Shown here piece by piece: positions 1 through 11,307 of a stretch of 64,000 nt of DNA. This DNA comes from Natronococcus sp. A-GB7. GTDB lineage: Archaea; Halobacteriota; Halobacteria; Halobacteriales; Natrialbaceae. Location: assembly GCF_029688865.1 (NCBI RefSeq), contig NZ_JARUKV010000012.1, positions 83,753-147,752 on the forward strand, written 5' to 3'. Under the pieces are notes generated by a model. That model saw nothing but the letters and a program-made list of their open reading frames with translations. It was not told where the DNA came from and did not search any database. Every line of letters starts with the position of its first letter. The stretch's first letter is position 1. A program made the translations under genes and the position numbers.

Positions 1-184
1 ACGTCGCGCGCTCGCGAACCCCCTCGGCGTTCATCGGCGGGCCTAGGTCGGCGAGGGGTTTCAGCCTGACTCCTCGCGGTCGACGGACGGCGGGCTCGTC
101 GCTCGGTCCGACTCGGAGTCGGCTCGAGCCGACCGCCGAAACGGACGCGGTACTTTCTCGGTGGTGGACCGTCCACGTCAGGGT

Positions 185-442
185 ATGAGCGAGGAGATCC
201 GCTGCTGGCTGGTCGAGCGCGAGTACGACGACAAGGGGCTGGTAACGCTGACGTACGCGACGCCCGACGGCGAGTCGATCTACCGCCGGGAGCTGGCTGC
301 GTCGGCCGCGTCAGGGGTGACGGCCGCGAAGGGACTCACGCCCGACCAGCTCGAGGCCGTCGCGGACGAGGAGACCCGCGACCGGTACGCGACGGAGGCC
401 GATCGAACCGCGTCGAACTACGATCCCGACGAGCCGATCTGA
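185..442 (+). CDS. Small conserved-looking hypothetical protein (85 aa)
   Basis: I do not recognise a named family. The product is a short, acidic, soluble protein with no membrane segment, no cysteine pair and no catalytic motif. The start at 185 (MSEEIRCWLVERE) is preferred over an in-frame ATG at 161, because the extra eight residues (MVDRPRQG) look like upstream non-coding sequence. It begins with a predicted beta-strand (CWLVEREY..LVTLTYATPDG) and ends with an Ala/Glu/Asp-rich helix. It stands alone, about 90 bp before the ABC transporter pair on the same strand. Codon use matches the neighbours, so it is probably a real gene. Confidence 0.6.
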   Translation: MSEEIRCWLVEREYDDKGLVTLTYATPDGESIYRRELAASAASGVTAAKGLTPDQLEAVADEETRDRYATEADRTASNYDPDEPI

Positions 443-529
443 TTCGGCATTTTTCACGGATCCGGAAGGGAATATTACGCCGAGTGGCAATCCTTATCGG
501 GAAACGGTGTCTTCACTCGGCCACCAACC

Positions 530-1450
530 ATGCCCGCTATCACGGTCGACGGGCTGACCAAAACGTACGGTCAGACCCTCGCACTCGACGATCTCTCCTT
601 CGAGGTCGAGGAGGGTGAGGTGTTCGGCTTCCTCGGCCCGAACGGGGCCGGCAAGTCGACGACGATCAACGTCCTCCTGGATTTCGTCCGCCCGACGGCG
701 GGACGAGTCGAGGTGCTCGGGCTCGACGCACAGACCCACAGCCGCGAGATCCGCTCGCGGACCGGGGTCCTCCCCGAGGGGTACCGAACCTACGAGCGAC
801 TCACCGCCCGGCAACACCTCGAGTTCGCGATGGACTCGAAGGGCGTCGACGACGACCCCGAACGGTTGCTCGAGCGGGTCGATCTCGCCGACGCGATCGA
901 CAAGAAGGCCGGCGGCTACTCGAAGGGGATGGCCCAGCGGCTCATGCTCGCGATGGCGCTCGTCGGCGATCCCGAGCTCCTCATCCTGGACGAACCCTCG
1001 ACCGGGCTCGATCCAAACGGTGCTCGAGAGATGCGCGAGATCGTCCGCCAGGAGAGCGAACGGGGCGCGACGGTCTTCTTCTCGAGTCATATCATGGAGC
1101 AGGTCGAGGCCGTCTGTGACCGCGTCGGCATCCTCCGCGAGGGCGAGATGGTCGCCGTCGACTCCGTCGCGGGCCTGCGGGAGTCGGTCAGCGACGGGAC
1201 GGTGTTGCGTGTCACGGTCGACCGGCTCGACGACGATGCCGTCGAGGCGGTCCGCTCGCTGCCCGACGTCTCCGAAGCGACCGTCGAGAGCGAGGCGCCG
1301 CCGACGCTCGCGGTCCGGGTCGACGGCTCGAAGACGGACGTGCTCTCCGAGCTCGAGAATCAGGGCCTCGAGGTCCGTGACTTCTCGACCTCCGAGGCGT
1401 CGCTCGAGGAGGTCTTCCAGTCCTATACGACGGAGGTGGGTGCCCGATGA
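530..1450 (+). CDS. ABC-2 type transporter ATP-binding protein
   Basis: ATPase subunit of a NatA/CcmA-like export ABC transporter acting on the cytoplasmic face of the membrane. Walker A (GPNGAGKST) is at residues 36-44, the ABC signature (YSKGMAQR) at about 130-137, and Walker B with the D-loop (LLILDEPSTGLD) at 150-161. The H-loop histidine follows in SSHIMEQ. The C-terminal 90 residues form the regulatory extension typical of this subclass. The last four bases overlap the start of the permease gene (ATGA), so the two are translationally coupled. The substrate cannot be read from sequence; lipids, ions, drugs and copper-related cargo are all possible for this family. Confidence 0.93.
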   Translation: MPAITVDGLTKTYGQTLALDDLSFEVEEGEVFGFLGPNGAGKSTTINVLLDFVRPTAGRVEVLGLDAQTHSREIRSRTGVLPEGYRTYERLTARQHLEFAMDSKGVDDDPERLLERVDLADAIDKKAGGYSKGMAQRLMLAMALVGDPELLILDEPSTGLDPNGAREMREIVRQESERGATVFFSSHIMEQVEAVCDRVGILREGEMVAVDSVAGLRESVSDGTVLRVTVDRLDDDAVEAVRSLPDVSEATVESEAPPTLAVRVDGSKTDVLSELENQGLEVRDFSTSEASLEEVFQSYTTEVGAR

Positions 1451-2424
1451 GTACCGAGTCCGAGACGGAAACCGGAACGGCCGACCGCGGAACGACGGCG
1501 CCCTCGAGTTCGATCACCCTCGAGAGCGTCCGTGCCGTCGCGAAGAAGGACTTCCAGGACTCGGTCCGCTCGTGGCTGTTCTGGGGACTGAGTCTCTTCT
1601 TCTTCACGCTGCTGGTCGCGACGACGGGCGTCGTCTCCTACTTCGGCGAGGATCTCGCCGCACAGGGAGCGACGACGGACGTACTCGTCGGCTTCGTCAG
1701 CGAGATCACGCGGCTGATCATCCCGCTGATCGCGCTCGTGTTGGGATGGAAGGCTATCGCCGGCGAGCGCGAGTCCGGTAGCATCAAGATCTTGCTCTCC
1801 CTGCCACACTCCCGGAAGGACGTCCTGCTGGGCAAGCTACTGGGGCGCTCGGCCGTGCTATCGCTGTCGCTGACCCTCGGGTTCGTCCTCGCGGCCGTCG
1901 TCGTCGCCGTTCTGCTCGGCGGGTTCGACGTCGGTGACTACATCGGCCTGCTCGCGGTTTCGATCGTCTACGGGATCGCGTACACGAGTATCGCTGTCTC
2001 CCTGTCCTCGCTGACCCGGTCGACGACGGTCGCCGGTGCGGCGATGTTCGGCGTCTTCATCCTCTTTTACGTGGTCTGGAACGCGCTGACGTCGGTCGCG
2101 TCGCTGCTGGCCGATCGGGGGATTCCGTTCTTCGACACGATTAGCTACACGACCGAGGTTCAGGGCCAGGAGGTCGAACTCGAGCGGCTCCCCGACTGGG
2201 TGTACTTCGTCGTGAACCTCGATCCCGGGGAGGCCTACGGCCGAACGCTGACACTGGTCACGGACACCGACATGATCGAGCTCCAGGCTCAGCTCAACGA
2301 GGAGATGTTCGGCGGCGAACTCCCCTTCTTCCTGCAGGACTGGTTCGCGCTCCTGATCCTGGTGTTCTGGATCGTCGTTCCGATCGCCGTCGCACTCTAC
2401 CGGTTCGACCGAGTCGACCTCTGA
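1447..2424 (+). CDS. ABC-2 / NosY-like transporter permease
   Basis: Integral membrane partner of the preceding ATPase, with which it overlaps by 4 bp. After a Thr/Ser/Glu-rich cytosolic N-terminus there are about six hydrophobic segments, with the family pattern GERESGSIKILLSLPHSR after the second segment and a final C-terminal segment ending FWIVVPIAVALYRFDRVDL. A soluble loop of about 90 residues lies before the last helix. The same C-terminal motif is seen in the truncated permease fragment at 21480-21920, so two members of this family are or were present in the window. Substrate unknown. Confidence 0.9.
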   Translation: MSTESETETGTADRGTTAPSSSITLESVRAVAKKDFQDSVRSWLFWGLSLFFFTLLVATTGVVSYFGEDLAAQGATTDVLVGFVSEITRLIIPLIALVLGWKAIAGERESGSIKILLSLPHSRKDVLLGKLLGRSAVLSLSLTLGFVLAAVVVAVLLGGFDVGDYIGLLAVSIVYGIAYTSIAVSLSSLTRSTTVAGAAMFGVFILFYVVWNALTSVASLLADRGIPFFDTISYTTEVQGQEVELERLPDWVYFVVNLDPGEAYGRTLTLVTDTDMIELQAQLNEEMFGGELPFFLQDWFALLILVFWIVVPIAVALYRFDRVDL

Positions 2425-2519
2425 GCGAGCACGATCTCGTCTCCGAAGCATTCGTTTTCGAGACTTTCTCGCCGTCGTGACGGGATACTTAGGGTTCCGT
2501 CCCCAGTACTCGTGATCGA

Positions 2520-3518
2520 ATGACCGACTGTATCTTCTACGGCGGCAAGGGCGGCGTCGGCAAGACGACCTGCGCGGCCGCGACGGCGACTCGGTTGGCT
2601 GACGGTGGACGGAAGACGCTCGTCGTCTCGACGGATCCCGCACACTCGCTGTCGGACTCCCTCGAGGCCGACCTCGGCCCCGAGCCCCGCAAACTCGAGC
2701 GAGGACCCGAACCCGCCCTCGAGACCGACTCCGACGGCGAGGCCGAACTCGAGGAGAGCGCCGACCTCTGGGCCGCCGAGATCGACCCCGAGACGCGCCA
2801 GGAGCGCTACGAGGAGCTCGCGCGGGCGCTCGCCGCCGACCTGCGCAGCGCGGGCATTCGGCTCGACGACGACGAGGTCGAGCGGATCTTCGCCGCGGGG
2901 ACGCCGGCGGGGGGCGACGAGATCGCCGCGCTCGACCTTCTAGTGGAGTACGTCGACTCGGGCGACTGGGACGTCGTCGTCTTCGACACCGCGCCGACGG
3001 GCCACACGCTGCGGCTGTTCGACACGCCTGCGGTGGCGGGCCCGTTTCTCGAGACGCTCGGCTCGCTGCGCGGGCAGGCCAGACGGATCGGGACCGCGGC
3101 CCGCTCGGCGGTGCTGGGCCCGATGTCGATGTTCGGGGGCGGCGACGACGGGGCCGACCTCGAGGCGTTCCGGGAGCGCCTCGAGCGTGCTCAGGAGCTG
3201 CTGCTCGACACCGAACGGACGGAGTTCCGGGTCGTCCTCACGCCCGAGGGGATGGCCATCGCCGAATCCGAGCGCCTCGTCGAGAAACTTCGGGAGGCGG
3301 GGGTTCGGGTCGATCGTCTCGTCGTGAACCGCGTCTTCGAGGATCCCGAGGACGACTGTTCGCGCTGTCGGTCGCGCTACGAGCGACACACCGAGCGCGT
3401 GGCCGAGATCCGCGAGACGTTCCCCGAGCTCGAGGTCGTGACGCTCCCGGAGCGGGAGGGCGAGGTGCAGGGGCTCGAGGCGGTGCGGTCGATCGCCGAC
3501 CGGCTACCCGAGGAGTAG
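2520..3518 (+). CDS. ArsA/Get3 (TRC40) family ATPase
   Basis: Deviant P-loop ATPase of the ArsA/Get3 family. The P-loop GGKGGVGKTT is at residues 8-17, switch I follows in STDPAHSLSD, and the FDTAPTGHTLR motif is present. A CxxC pair at about residues 280-283 (CSRC) matches the zinc-binding dimer motif of Get3-type proteins, which target tail-anchored membrane proteins. A role in targeting is therefore more likely than arsenite export, and no ars genes are nearby. The length (332 aa) fits a single-domain Get3-like protein. An acidic insertion at about residues 50-85 is typical of haloarchaeal versions. Confidence 0.9.
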   Translation: MTDCIFYGGKGGVGKTTCAAATATRLADGGRKTLVVSTDPAHSLSDSLEADLGPEPRKLERGPEPALETDSDGEAELEESADLWAAEIDPETRQERYEELARALAADLRSAGIRLDDDEVERIFAAGTPAGGDEIAALDLLVEYVDSGDWDVVVFDTAPTGHTLRLFDTPAVAGPFLETLGSLRGQARRIGTAARSAVLGPMSMFGGGDDGADLEAFRERLERAQELLLDTERTEFRVVLTPEGMAIAESERLVEKLREAGVRVDRLVVNRVFEDPEDDCSRCRSRYERHTERVAEIRETFPELEVVTLPEREGEVQGLEAVRSIADRLPEE

Positions 3519-3801
3519 GCGAAGAACCCTGTCACCGTCTTCTCCCCCTGACCTCGAGTCGCAGTATGCGTCTGGCCGACGGGAACAGATGATCCCGCTC
3601 GCACGAACACACGGGTTTCCACGTCCTCCCCAGTCGATTCGCTTCGGTCGCTACGCTCCGCGCTCATCAACTAGCAGAGCGTGCTCTGTCGAGTCGTTCG
3701 CTCGTGTCACTCACGAAGACCTCGCGCGGCTTCGTCCCGCCATTCACTGCCGTTCATCGCGAGACGGCACGCGCCACCGCCGATGTGTCCTCCAGTTTCG
3801 A

Positions 3802-5967
<2,166 letters not shown>

Positions 5968-6018
5968 TTAACGTTACTGACGTCGTTCGCAGAGCGCACT
6001 CGAGGGAGGCGAGTCCGG

Positions 6019-6402
6019 CTACTTCCAGGGGTTGTCGACGAGGTCGCGTCGAGCCCTCGAGCCGACGGCAACCCGACAGTCAGCCCGCGGAAGAGCGATA
6101 CACAACAGGACGTACCCCGCCTCACGGTGGCGTGGTTTCAACGCTCGCGGTTCGCGGCGGTACTCGAATGCGTCCGCGACACCTGCCGATCCGTCGGTCG
6201 CGTCGCCATCTCCATCGTCTCCCGCTTCGTCGACCTCGAGCAGGCGTCCCGCGCAGGTTCCACAGGCCCCGGTTCGACAGCCGAAGGGAACCGTCCGCTC
6301 GGTCCGCTCGCTCGCCTCGAGGACCGTCTCGTTGGCCCGGACCGCGACGGTCCGGCTGGAGCCGTCGGGTTGTTCGACGGTGACCGCGTACGTTTCGGTC
6401 AC
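6019..6402 (-). CDS. [2Fe-2S] ferredoxin-like protein
   Basis: Small plant-type ferredoxin (127 aa). Cluster ligands are visible as C-x4-C-x2-C at C42, C47 and C50, with the fourth at C101 in LLCIALP. An acidic Asp/Gly loop separates the two halves, as in halophilic ferredoxins. The start is a GTG at 6402 that overlaps the stop of the upstream SBP56-like gene (GTGA, 4 bp), so the two are probably co-translated and this ferredoxin may exchange electrons with that enzyme. The C-terminus (CIA-PRADC..VG..R..L.D.PW) closely parallels the second ferredoxin at 7852-8217, which suggests duplication around the enzyme gene. Confidence 0.85.
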   Translation of the reverse strand: MTETYAVTVEQPDGSSRTVAVRANETVLEASERTERTVPFGCRTGACGTCAGRLLEVDEAGDDGDGDATDGSAGVADAFEYRREPRALKPRHREAGYVLLCIALPRADCRVAVGSRARRDLVDNPWK

Positions 6403-7802
6403 TGCCAGACGTCGCTGGTGCAGTCGCCGTCGGGCCAGCGGATCTCGTGGGCGCGGGCCGGCCCCTTCGGACAGTCGCCCCAGTCGACGAGGAAGTCCTC
6501 GTCGAGCTCGAGGGTGCCGTTCCGGGGGTCGACGTCGGCCTTCAGCATCACCGACCCCTTTTCGGCCTCCTCGGGGTAGAACTGGTCGTCCCACGTCGAG
6601 AACAGCGAGGTCGTCCAGTACAGGCGCTCGCCGTCGAGGCTGAGCTGGATCATCTGCGTGCCGGCCGCCAGTTCGCGACCCTGTACTTCCTGGACGTCGC
6701 CGAAGGTGCCCCCGACCGAGAGCGAGTCGGCCCGTCGCGGGTTCGCGGGGTCGGAGATGTCGTACATCCACAGCTCGCCGTGGAGCCAGTTCGAGCCGAA
6801 CAGGTAGCGGTCGTCCATCGAGATCAGGATGTCCGTCGTCAGCGGCGGGACGGGCATCTCCCAGTCCTCGTGCTCGCGGGCCTCGAAGTCGATCGCCTTC
6901 TCGGCGCGGTACTCGCCGGCCTCGGTGTCGTACCAGAAGTGGAAGATGTTCGACGACAGCGCCGCCCCGACGAAGCCGTGGGTCGACTCGGGCGTATGGA
7001 GAAAGCGGACCTCCAAGGGAATCTGGCCTTCCTCGCCGAGATCGATCGTCTGCTCGACGGTCCCGTTCTCCCAGTCCCAGAAGTGCAGCCGTCGGCCGTA
7101 CTTCCCGTCCTCGACGTCCTCGAGGTCGAACCCCGGGTAGTACGTCTCCGGCGCGGCCCACTCCGTCGAGACCATCACGTTCTGGCGGGGCTGGTACCAG
7201 TAGTCGTAGTTCATCTCGATCTCGCCCGGCGGCTCCCAGCGGCCTTCGATCTCGAAGTCGTCGTTCAGTTCGAGAAAGCCCCCCGGGAGCTCGCCGTCGG
7301 CGTCGCCGAGCATGCTGATGATGATCTTCCCGTCGGGGACACAGTGAACGGTGTGGGGCGCCGAGAGGTCGTACTCGAAGACCTCCTCGGGCTCGATTAC
7401 CTCGACCAGCTCGGGGTTGCGCCGGTCCTTCGTGTCGACGACGTGAATGCGCGAGGAGCGCTGGCCCGGAACGATCAGGTGTCGGCGCTCGAGGCCCTCG
7501 ACGTGACACGACGACGAGCAGGCGTTCCACCCGAAGTGGTGGAGCTCGTCGCCCTTTTCGGGCATCTCGAGGCGGTCGACGATCTCGCAGTAGGTCTCGG
7601 AGTCGGGATCGAGGTCGACGACGGCGACGAAGTCGGGTTCGTCGATATCGGTCCCGGTGTAGAGGCTCATCACGTAGGCGAGCTCCTCGCGCTCACCCTC
7701 CTCGAGGGCCGCCTGGGGGGTCGCGTACCCCGGTCCCTCGTGGCCGTGATGCTCGTGGTCGTGACTCGGTTCGGCGTCGGTAGGGGTGTCAGCATCACTC
7801 AT
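6399..7802 (-). CDS. Selenium-binding protein (SBP56/SELENBP1, methanethiol oxidase family)
   Basis: A 467-aa beta-propeller protein of the SELENBP1/SBP56 family. Characteristic segments are HHFGWNACSSSCH, HTVHCVPDGKIIISMLGD, MNYDYWYQPRQNVMVSTEW, GSNWLHGELWMYDISDP and the C-terminal HEIRWPDGDCTSDVWQ. Human and bacterial members oxidise methanethiol to formaldehyde, H2S and H2O2; archaeal members are not well characterised, so the activity here is inferred from the family. The start at 7802 (MSDADTPTDAEPSHDHEHHGHEG) gives a His-rich N-terminus. The downstream ferredoxin overlaps its stop codon and a second ferredoxin lies 49 bp upstream, which suggests an electron-transfer role for the trio. 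Confidence 0.93.
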   Translation of the reverse strand: MSDADTPTDAEPSHDHEHHGHEGPGYATPQAALEEGEREELAYVMSLYTGTDIDEPDFVAVVDLDPDSETYCEIVDRLEMPEKGDELHHFGWNACSSSCHVEGLERRHLIVPGQRSSRIHVVDTKDRRNPELVEVIEPEEVFEYDLSAPHTVHCVPDGKIIISMLGDADGELPGGFLELNDDFEIEGRWEPPGEIEMNYDYWYQPRQNVMVSTEWAAPETYYPGFDLEDVEDGKYGRRLHFWDWENGTVEQTIDLGEEGQIPLEVRFLHTPESTHGFVGAALSSNIFHFWYDTEAGEYRAEKAIDFEAREHEDWEMPVPPLTTDILISMDDRYLFGSNWLHGELWMYDISDPANPRRADSLSVGGTFGDVQEVQGRELAAGTQMIQLSLDGERLYWTTSLFSTWDDQFYPEEAEKGSVMLKADVDPRNGTLELDEDFLVDWGDCPKGPARAHEIRWPDGDCTSDVWQ

Positions 7803-7851
7803 GGCCGGACGTACCACGAACGTGGGCATAAAGCTGCCCACGACCGGGGGA

Positions 7852-8217
7852 CTATCCCCAGGGACTGTCGCCGAGCTGGCTGCGAACCATCGGACCGACC
7901 TCGATGCAACAGTCGGCCCGAGGGTGGGCGATACACAGCAGCGCGTAGCCGTCGGCTCGATCGGACTCCTCGAGCGCCCGTGGCGGGCGCCGGTAGTCGA
8001 CGGCGCTCGCGGCGTCGGGCGACTCGTCGCTCTCGTCCCGACTTCCATCGACGGAGCGCACCCGCCCCACGCAGGCCGTGCAGGTTCCCTTCCGACAGTC
8101 GTACGGAAGCCGGATCCCCTCGCGCAGGGCCGCCTCGAGGACCGTCTCCTGTGGATCGACTGCTACTGTTTCGCTCCGGCCGTCTGGCCACTCGAGCGTG
8201 ACGTCGTGGCCGCTCAT
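7852..8217 (-). CDS. [2Fe-2S] ferredoxin-like protein, first gene of the SBP56 cluster
   Basis: A 121-aa plant-type ferredoxin with ligands C41, C46, C49 (C-x4-C-x2-C in DCRKGTCTAC) and C95 (LLCIAHP). It is the first gene of a three-gene minus-strand cluster: ferredoxin, SBP56-like protein, ferredoxin. Start ATG at 8217 (MSGHDVTLEWPDG). It shares with the ferredoxin at 6019-6402 both the internal acidic spacer and the C-terminal pattern ending in PW plus one residue. The partner redox enzyme is not established by sequence. Confidence 0.87.
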   Translation of the reverse strand: MSGHDVTLEWPDGRSETVAVDPQETVLEAALREGIRLPYDCRKGTCTACVGRVRSVDGSRDESDESPDAASAVDYRRPPRALEESDRADGYALLCIAHPRADCCIEVGPMVRSQLGDSPWG

Positions 8218-8403
8218 CGCTTGCCTCTCGTCGGTCGACGTTCGCCTGGGCGGTCCATGGAGGACGGTATGCCCCGCGAGCGGAAAAACGTAGAGCCGTC
8301 CCGACCGGCCGTTCGACGCGGTCGGTTCGAGGTTGGAATCGGGTTCGGCGGCGGTCCGCCGATACCCAGTCTTTACCCGCACCGACTCCGTAGACGCCGA
8401 CAG

Positions 8404-9273
8404 ATGGAACAGGGATCGGAGTACGGGCTGGTCGACCTCGAGGAGGTCGACACGCCAGGGGACGAGTGGGAGGAGATCGACGTCTCGGACACCGAGGCCG
8501 ATCGGATCGCCCGCAAGCGCGACCGGAAGTTCGAGCAGTTCGAGGAGCGGATCAAGGACGCCGACCAGTTCAAGGTCGAGCAGTCGGTGTTCGACGACGC
8601 GACGCTGGCGGCGCTGTACAAGCTCGTTCAGGACGGGTACGTCGAGGCGTTCGGGGGACCGCTGTCGACCGGCAAGGAGGCGAACGTCTACCACGCCCTG
8701 GGCGACGACCGCGAGGTCGCCGTCAAGGTCTACCGCATCAACGCCTCGAACTTCCGCCAGATGCGAGATTACCTCGAGGGCGACCCGCGCTTCGAGGGAC
8801 TGGGCGGCAAAAAGAAGGACGTCGTGCTCGCCTGGACGAAAAAGGAGCTGGCGAACCTCAGGCGGGCGAAGAAAGCGGGTGTTCGTGTGCCGGAGCCGAT
8901 CGCGACCGAGCGGAACGTCCTCGTGATGGAGTACATCGGCAACGGGGACGGGCGCGCGAAGCGACTCGGCGAAGTCCACATCGAGAACCCCGAGACCGCC
9001 TACGGAGTCATGCGCGAGTACATGCGCCGGCTCTACTCGGCGGGGATCGTCCACGGCGACCTGAGCGAGTACAACGTCGTCTTCCACGAAGGCCAGCTCG
9101 TTGTCATCGACCTCGGCCAGGCCGTCACCGTTCACCATCCCAACAGCCGGAACTTCCTCGAGCGCGACTGCGAGAACGTCGCGAACTTCTTCTCTCGGCA
9201 GGGCGTCGAGACCGATCCCGACGAGCTGCTCGAGTTCGTCACCAATCCGGAACCGGATCCGTCTCGAGACTGA
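8404..9273 (+). CDS. rio1: RIO1-type serine/threonine protein kinase
   Basis: Atypical protein kinase/ATPase needed for late maturation of the small ribosomal subunit. Visible motifs: flexible P-loop STGKEANVYHA, ATP-anchoring lysine in VAVKVYRI, catalytic loop HGDLSEYNVVFH and metal-binding loop IDLGQAV (the RIO version of DFG). The start at 8404 (MEQGSEYGLVD) is chosen because it lies about 30 bp after a TATA-like CTTTACC; an upstream in-frame extension is GC-rich intergenic sequence. Length 289 aa is normal for archaeal Rio1. A KH protein of the Dim2/Pno1 type lies 2 kb downstream, consistent with a shared 30S biogenesis role. Confidence 0.95.
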   Translation: MEQGSEYGLVDLEEVDTPGDEWEEIDVSDTEADRIARKRDRKFEQFEERIKDADQFKVEQSVFDDATLAALYKLVQDGYVEAFGGPLSTGKEANVYHALGDDREVAVKVYRINASNFRQMRDYLEGDPRFEGLGGKKKDVVLAWTKKELANLRRAKKAGVRVPEPIATERNVLVMEYIGNGDGRAKRLGEVHIENPETAYGVMREYMRRLYSAGIVHGDLSEYNVVFHEGQLVVIDLGQAVTVHHPNSRNFLERDCENVANFFSRQGVETDPDELLEFVTNPEPDPSRD

Positions 9274-9338
9274 CCGCTCGCACCGACCACGTTACCGGTC
9301 CCCGAACGTCTTAGTTACTCGGCGGCGGTTCTTCACGT

Positions 9339-9857
9339 ATGATCATCGGGATCGTCTCCGACACCCACGACAACGTCGCGGCGGCCGAGCGCGCAGCCGA
9401 AATTTTCGAAGAGGAGGGCGTCGAGGTCGTCATCCACTGCGGCGACTTCGTCGCCCCGCCCCTGCTCTCGGCGTTCGAGGGACTCGAGCTTCACGGCGTT
9501 CTCGGGAACAACGACGGCGAAATCTCGGGCCTCGAGGCGACGTTCGACGCCCTCGGCGAGGGAAGCGAACTCCACGGACGGTTCGCCACGCTCGAGTTCG
9601 ACGGGCTCTCCTTTGGGGTGCTTCACGGGGAGTCGAAGGCGGAGGTCGAAGCACTCGCTGCAGCCGAGACGTACGACTTCGTCTGCTACGGTCACCACCA
9701 CCGGCGTGAGCACACCGAATCGGGCCGTACGACGCTGCTCAATCCCGGGGCGCAGTTCCCGACCGTCGACGACGAACACCGGACGGTTGCGATCGTCGAC
9801 ACGCTCTCGGAGTCGGTGCGGTTCCGCTCGGTCGCCGGGTCGTCCGACGACCGGTAA
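9339..9857 (+). CDS. YfcE/MJ0936-type metallophosphoesterase
   Basis: Calcineurin-like phosphodiesterase of 172 aa. The metal-binding motifs appear in order: SDTHDN (residues 7-12), HCGDF, GNND, and GHHHRREH near residues 122-129, followed by NPGAQFPT. This is the full motif set of small archaeal phosphodiesterases of the MJ0936/YfcE class, which hydrolyse artificial phosphodiesters; the natural substrate is unknown. Cytoplasmic, single domain, intact. It stands between rio1 and a membrane-protein gene on the same strand. Confidence 0.9.
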   Translation: MIIGIVSDTHDNVAAAERAAEIFEEEGVEVVIHCGDFVAPPLLSAFEGLELHGVLGNNDGEISGLEATFDALGEGSELHGRFATLEFDGLSFGVLHGESKAEVEALAAAETYDFVCYGHHHRREHTESGRTTLLNPGAQFPTVDDEHRTVAIVDTLSESVRFRSVAGSSDDR

Positions 9858-9905
9858 CTGGCGGGAGTCACGGGCTATTTATCGGTGGTGACCGTTAGCA
9901 CCGGT

Positions 9906-10433
9906 ATGAGCAGAGACCGGCGCAAGCGGACACCCGGCCGGCGGACCCGTCCCGCCTACACGCAAAAGCGTCAGTCGTGGTACGGGTACGGAACGATCGC
10001 CAATCTGGAGAAGAGCCGGTTCGGCTGTTTCCTCCACGACCTGACGTCGATCTTCGGCGAGGTGTCGATTATCGGACTTCCGGTACTGCTGCTCGTCGGG
10101 ATGACCGACTCGACGGCGAGCTACGGGGTGACGGCGGCCGCGATCGTCGCCTGGCTGACCATGGTGCTGGTCGGCGCCCTCGTTCGTGGCGGATGGGTTC
10201 GGCCGCTTGGAACGGAGACCCTCGGCTGGCTCACGTTCTCGCCGGCGCTGATCGCCCTTCGGTTCGTCCACTACAACACCGCCCTCGCCGTCGCGTCCTA
10301 CGGCGGCGTCGCGGTTGCAGTCGCCGTCGGGGTCCCGGCGCTGTCGGTCGCCGTGGCGATCGTCGTCGGGGTGGGTTCGATGCTCGCGCTTCCGGCGATC
10401 GGGGAGTCGATCGCCCGCTCTCGCCGACCGTAA
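9906..10433 (+). CDS. Hypothetical membrane protein (about four TM segments)
   Basis: I do not recognise a named family. The N-terminus is strongly basic (MSRDRRKRTPGRRTRPAYTQKRQ) and is followed by GYGTIANLEKSRFGCFLHDL and then four closely spaced hydrophobic segments rich in Ala/Val. The start at 9906 is preferred over an upstream ATG at 9885, because MVTVSTG adds nothing and 9906 matches the gene edge better. 175 aa. It overlaps no neighbour; the convergent PAC2 gene starts about 25 bp downstream on the other strand. Confidence 0.65.
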   Translation: MSRDRRKRTPGRRTRPAYTQKRQSWYGYGTIANLEKSRFGCFLHDLTSIFGEVSIIGLPVLLLVGMTDSTASYGVTAAAIVAWLTMVLVGALVRGGWVRPLGTETLGWLTFSPALIALRFVHYNTALAVASYGGVAVAVAVGVPALSVAVAIVVGVGSMLALPAIGESIARSRRP

Positions 10434-10456
10434 CCTCCCGCCGGGTCGCGACTTCT

Positions 10457-11218
10457 TCACATGAACATCCGATCCATCGGCAACTGGCGTTCCTCAGAGC
10501 TCCCTCTCTCCGACTCGAGCGTCTCGATGCGGTCGGCGAGCTCGCCGTAGTAGCGGTTCATCGACTCCGATCGCTCGCGGAGCTGTCGGTCGTCGACCTC
10601 GAGCCCGTACCCCTCGCGGAGGAACTCCAGGAATCGAACGGCGGCCTCGAAGTCCGGTCCAGGCGGGTGGATCGGCGTGACGAGCGTCCCGAGTGGCGGC
10701 AGTTCGCCGTCCAGACTCCGGCTCGTGAACTCGGCCGGAACGCCGTCGAAGACGCCGCCGCGAAGCGGTTCGAGCTCGGTTTCCTCGAGCCGTCGCTCCC
10801 GGAACTCGGGCGTCGCGACGAAGAAGACCGCGTGTTCGTCGGGTCCGTGGGGGAACGGAACGCCGTGGAGGAGGGCGATCTCCTCGAGTTCGCTCGAGGC
10901 GACGAGATTCTCCACGGCGTCCGCGAACGCGGCGGCGGCCCACACCGGAACGACGACCTCGCTGACGAGCACGCAGACGTCGTGATCGGCCGCCGCGTAG
11001 AGGCGTATCGGCCGCCTGGGCGTTCCGTCCTCGAAGGGGGTAACCGTCGGCAGGTTCCGGGATCGGACGTGTCCTACCTGCTCGAACTCGAGTTGGGTGA
11101 GCAGGTGGTCCGTCGCGGTGAGTCCCGCGAGCCCGAAGTTCGAGAGGCCGACGAGGAGCGTTCCCTCGAGCGTGCGATCGTCCGGGACAGATACTTCGTA
11201 CCGTGGGTCGCTTGCCAT
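10457..11218 (-). CDS. PAC2 family protein (proteasome assembly chaperone-like)
   Basis: A 253-aa member of the PAC2 family, to which eukaryotic proteasome assembly chaperone 2 belongs; the archaeal role is unproven. Recognisable segments are LEGTLLVGLSNFGLAGLTATDHLL, VGHVRSRNLPTVTPFEDG and GVPFPHGPDEHAVFFVATPEF, with a C-terminal helical region ending SESMNRYYGELADRIETLES. It is convergent with the upstream membrane-protein gene and divergent from the KH-protein gene at 11308, with which it shares a promoter interval of about 90 bp. Confidence 0.88.
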   Translation of the reverse strand: MASDPRYEVSVPDDRTLEGTLLVGLSNFGLAGLTATDHLLTQLEFEQVGHVRSRNLPTVTPFEDGTPRRPIRLYAAADHDVCVLVSEVVVPVWAAAAFADAVENLVASSELEEIALLHGVPFPHGPDEHAVFFVATPEFRERRLEETELEPLRGGVFDGVPAEFTSRSLDGELPPLGTLVTPIHPPGPDFEAAVRFLEFLREGYGLEVDDRQLRERSESMNRYYGELADRIETLESERGSSEERQLPMDRMFM

Positions 11219-11307
11219 AGGGTACCAGACGTCGAGAGACCGTATAGATCGTTTTGTTGCCGGGATCGGACCAAGACCTTAACCTCGCTGAGCGAATACT
11301 GGAGGGC

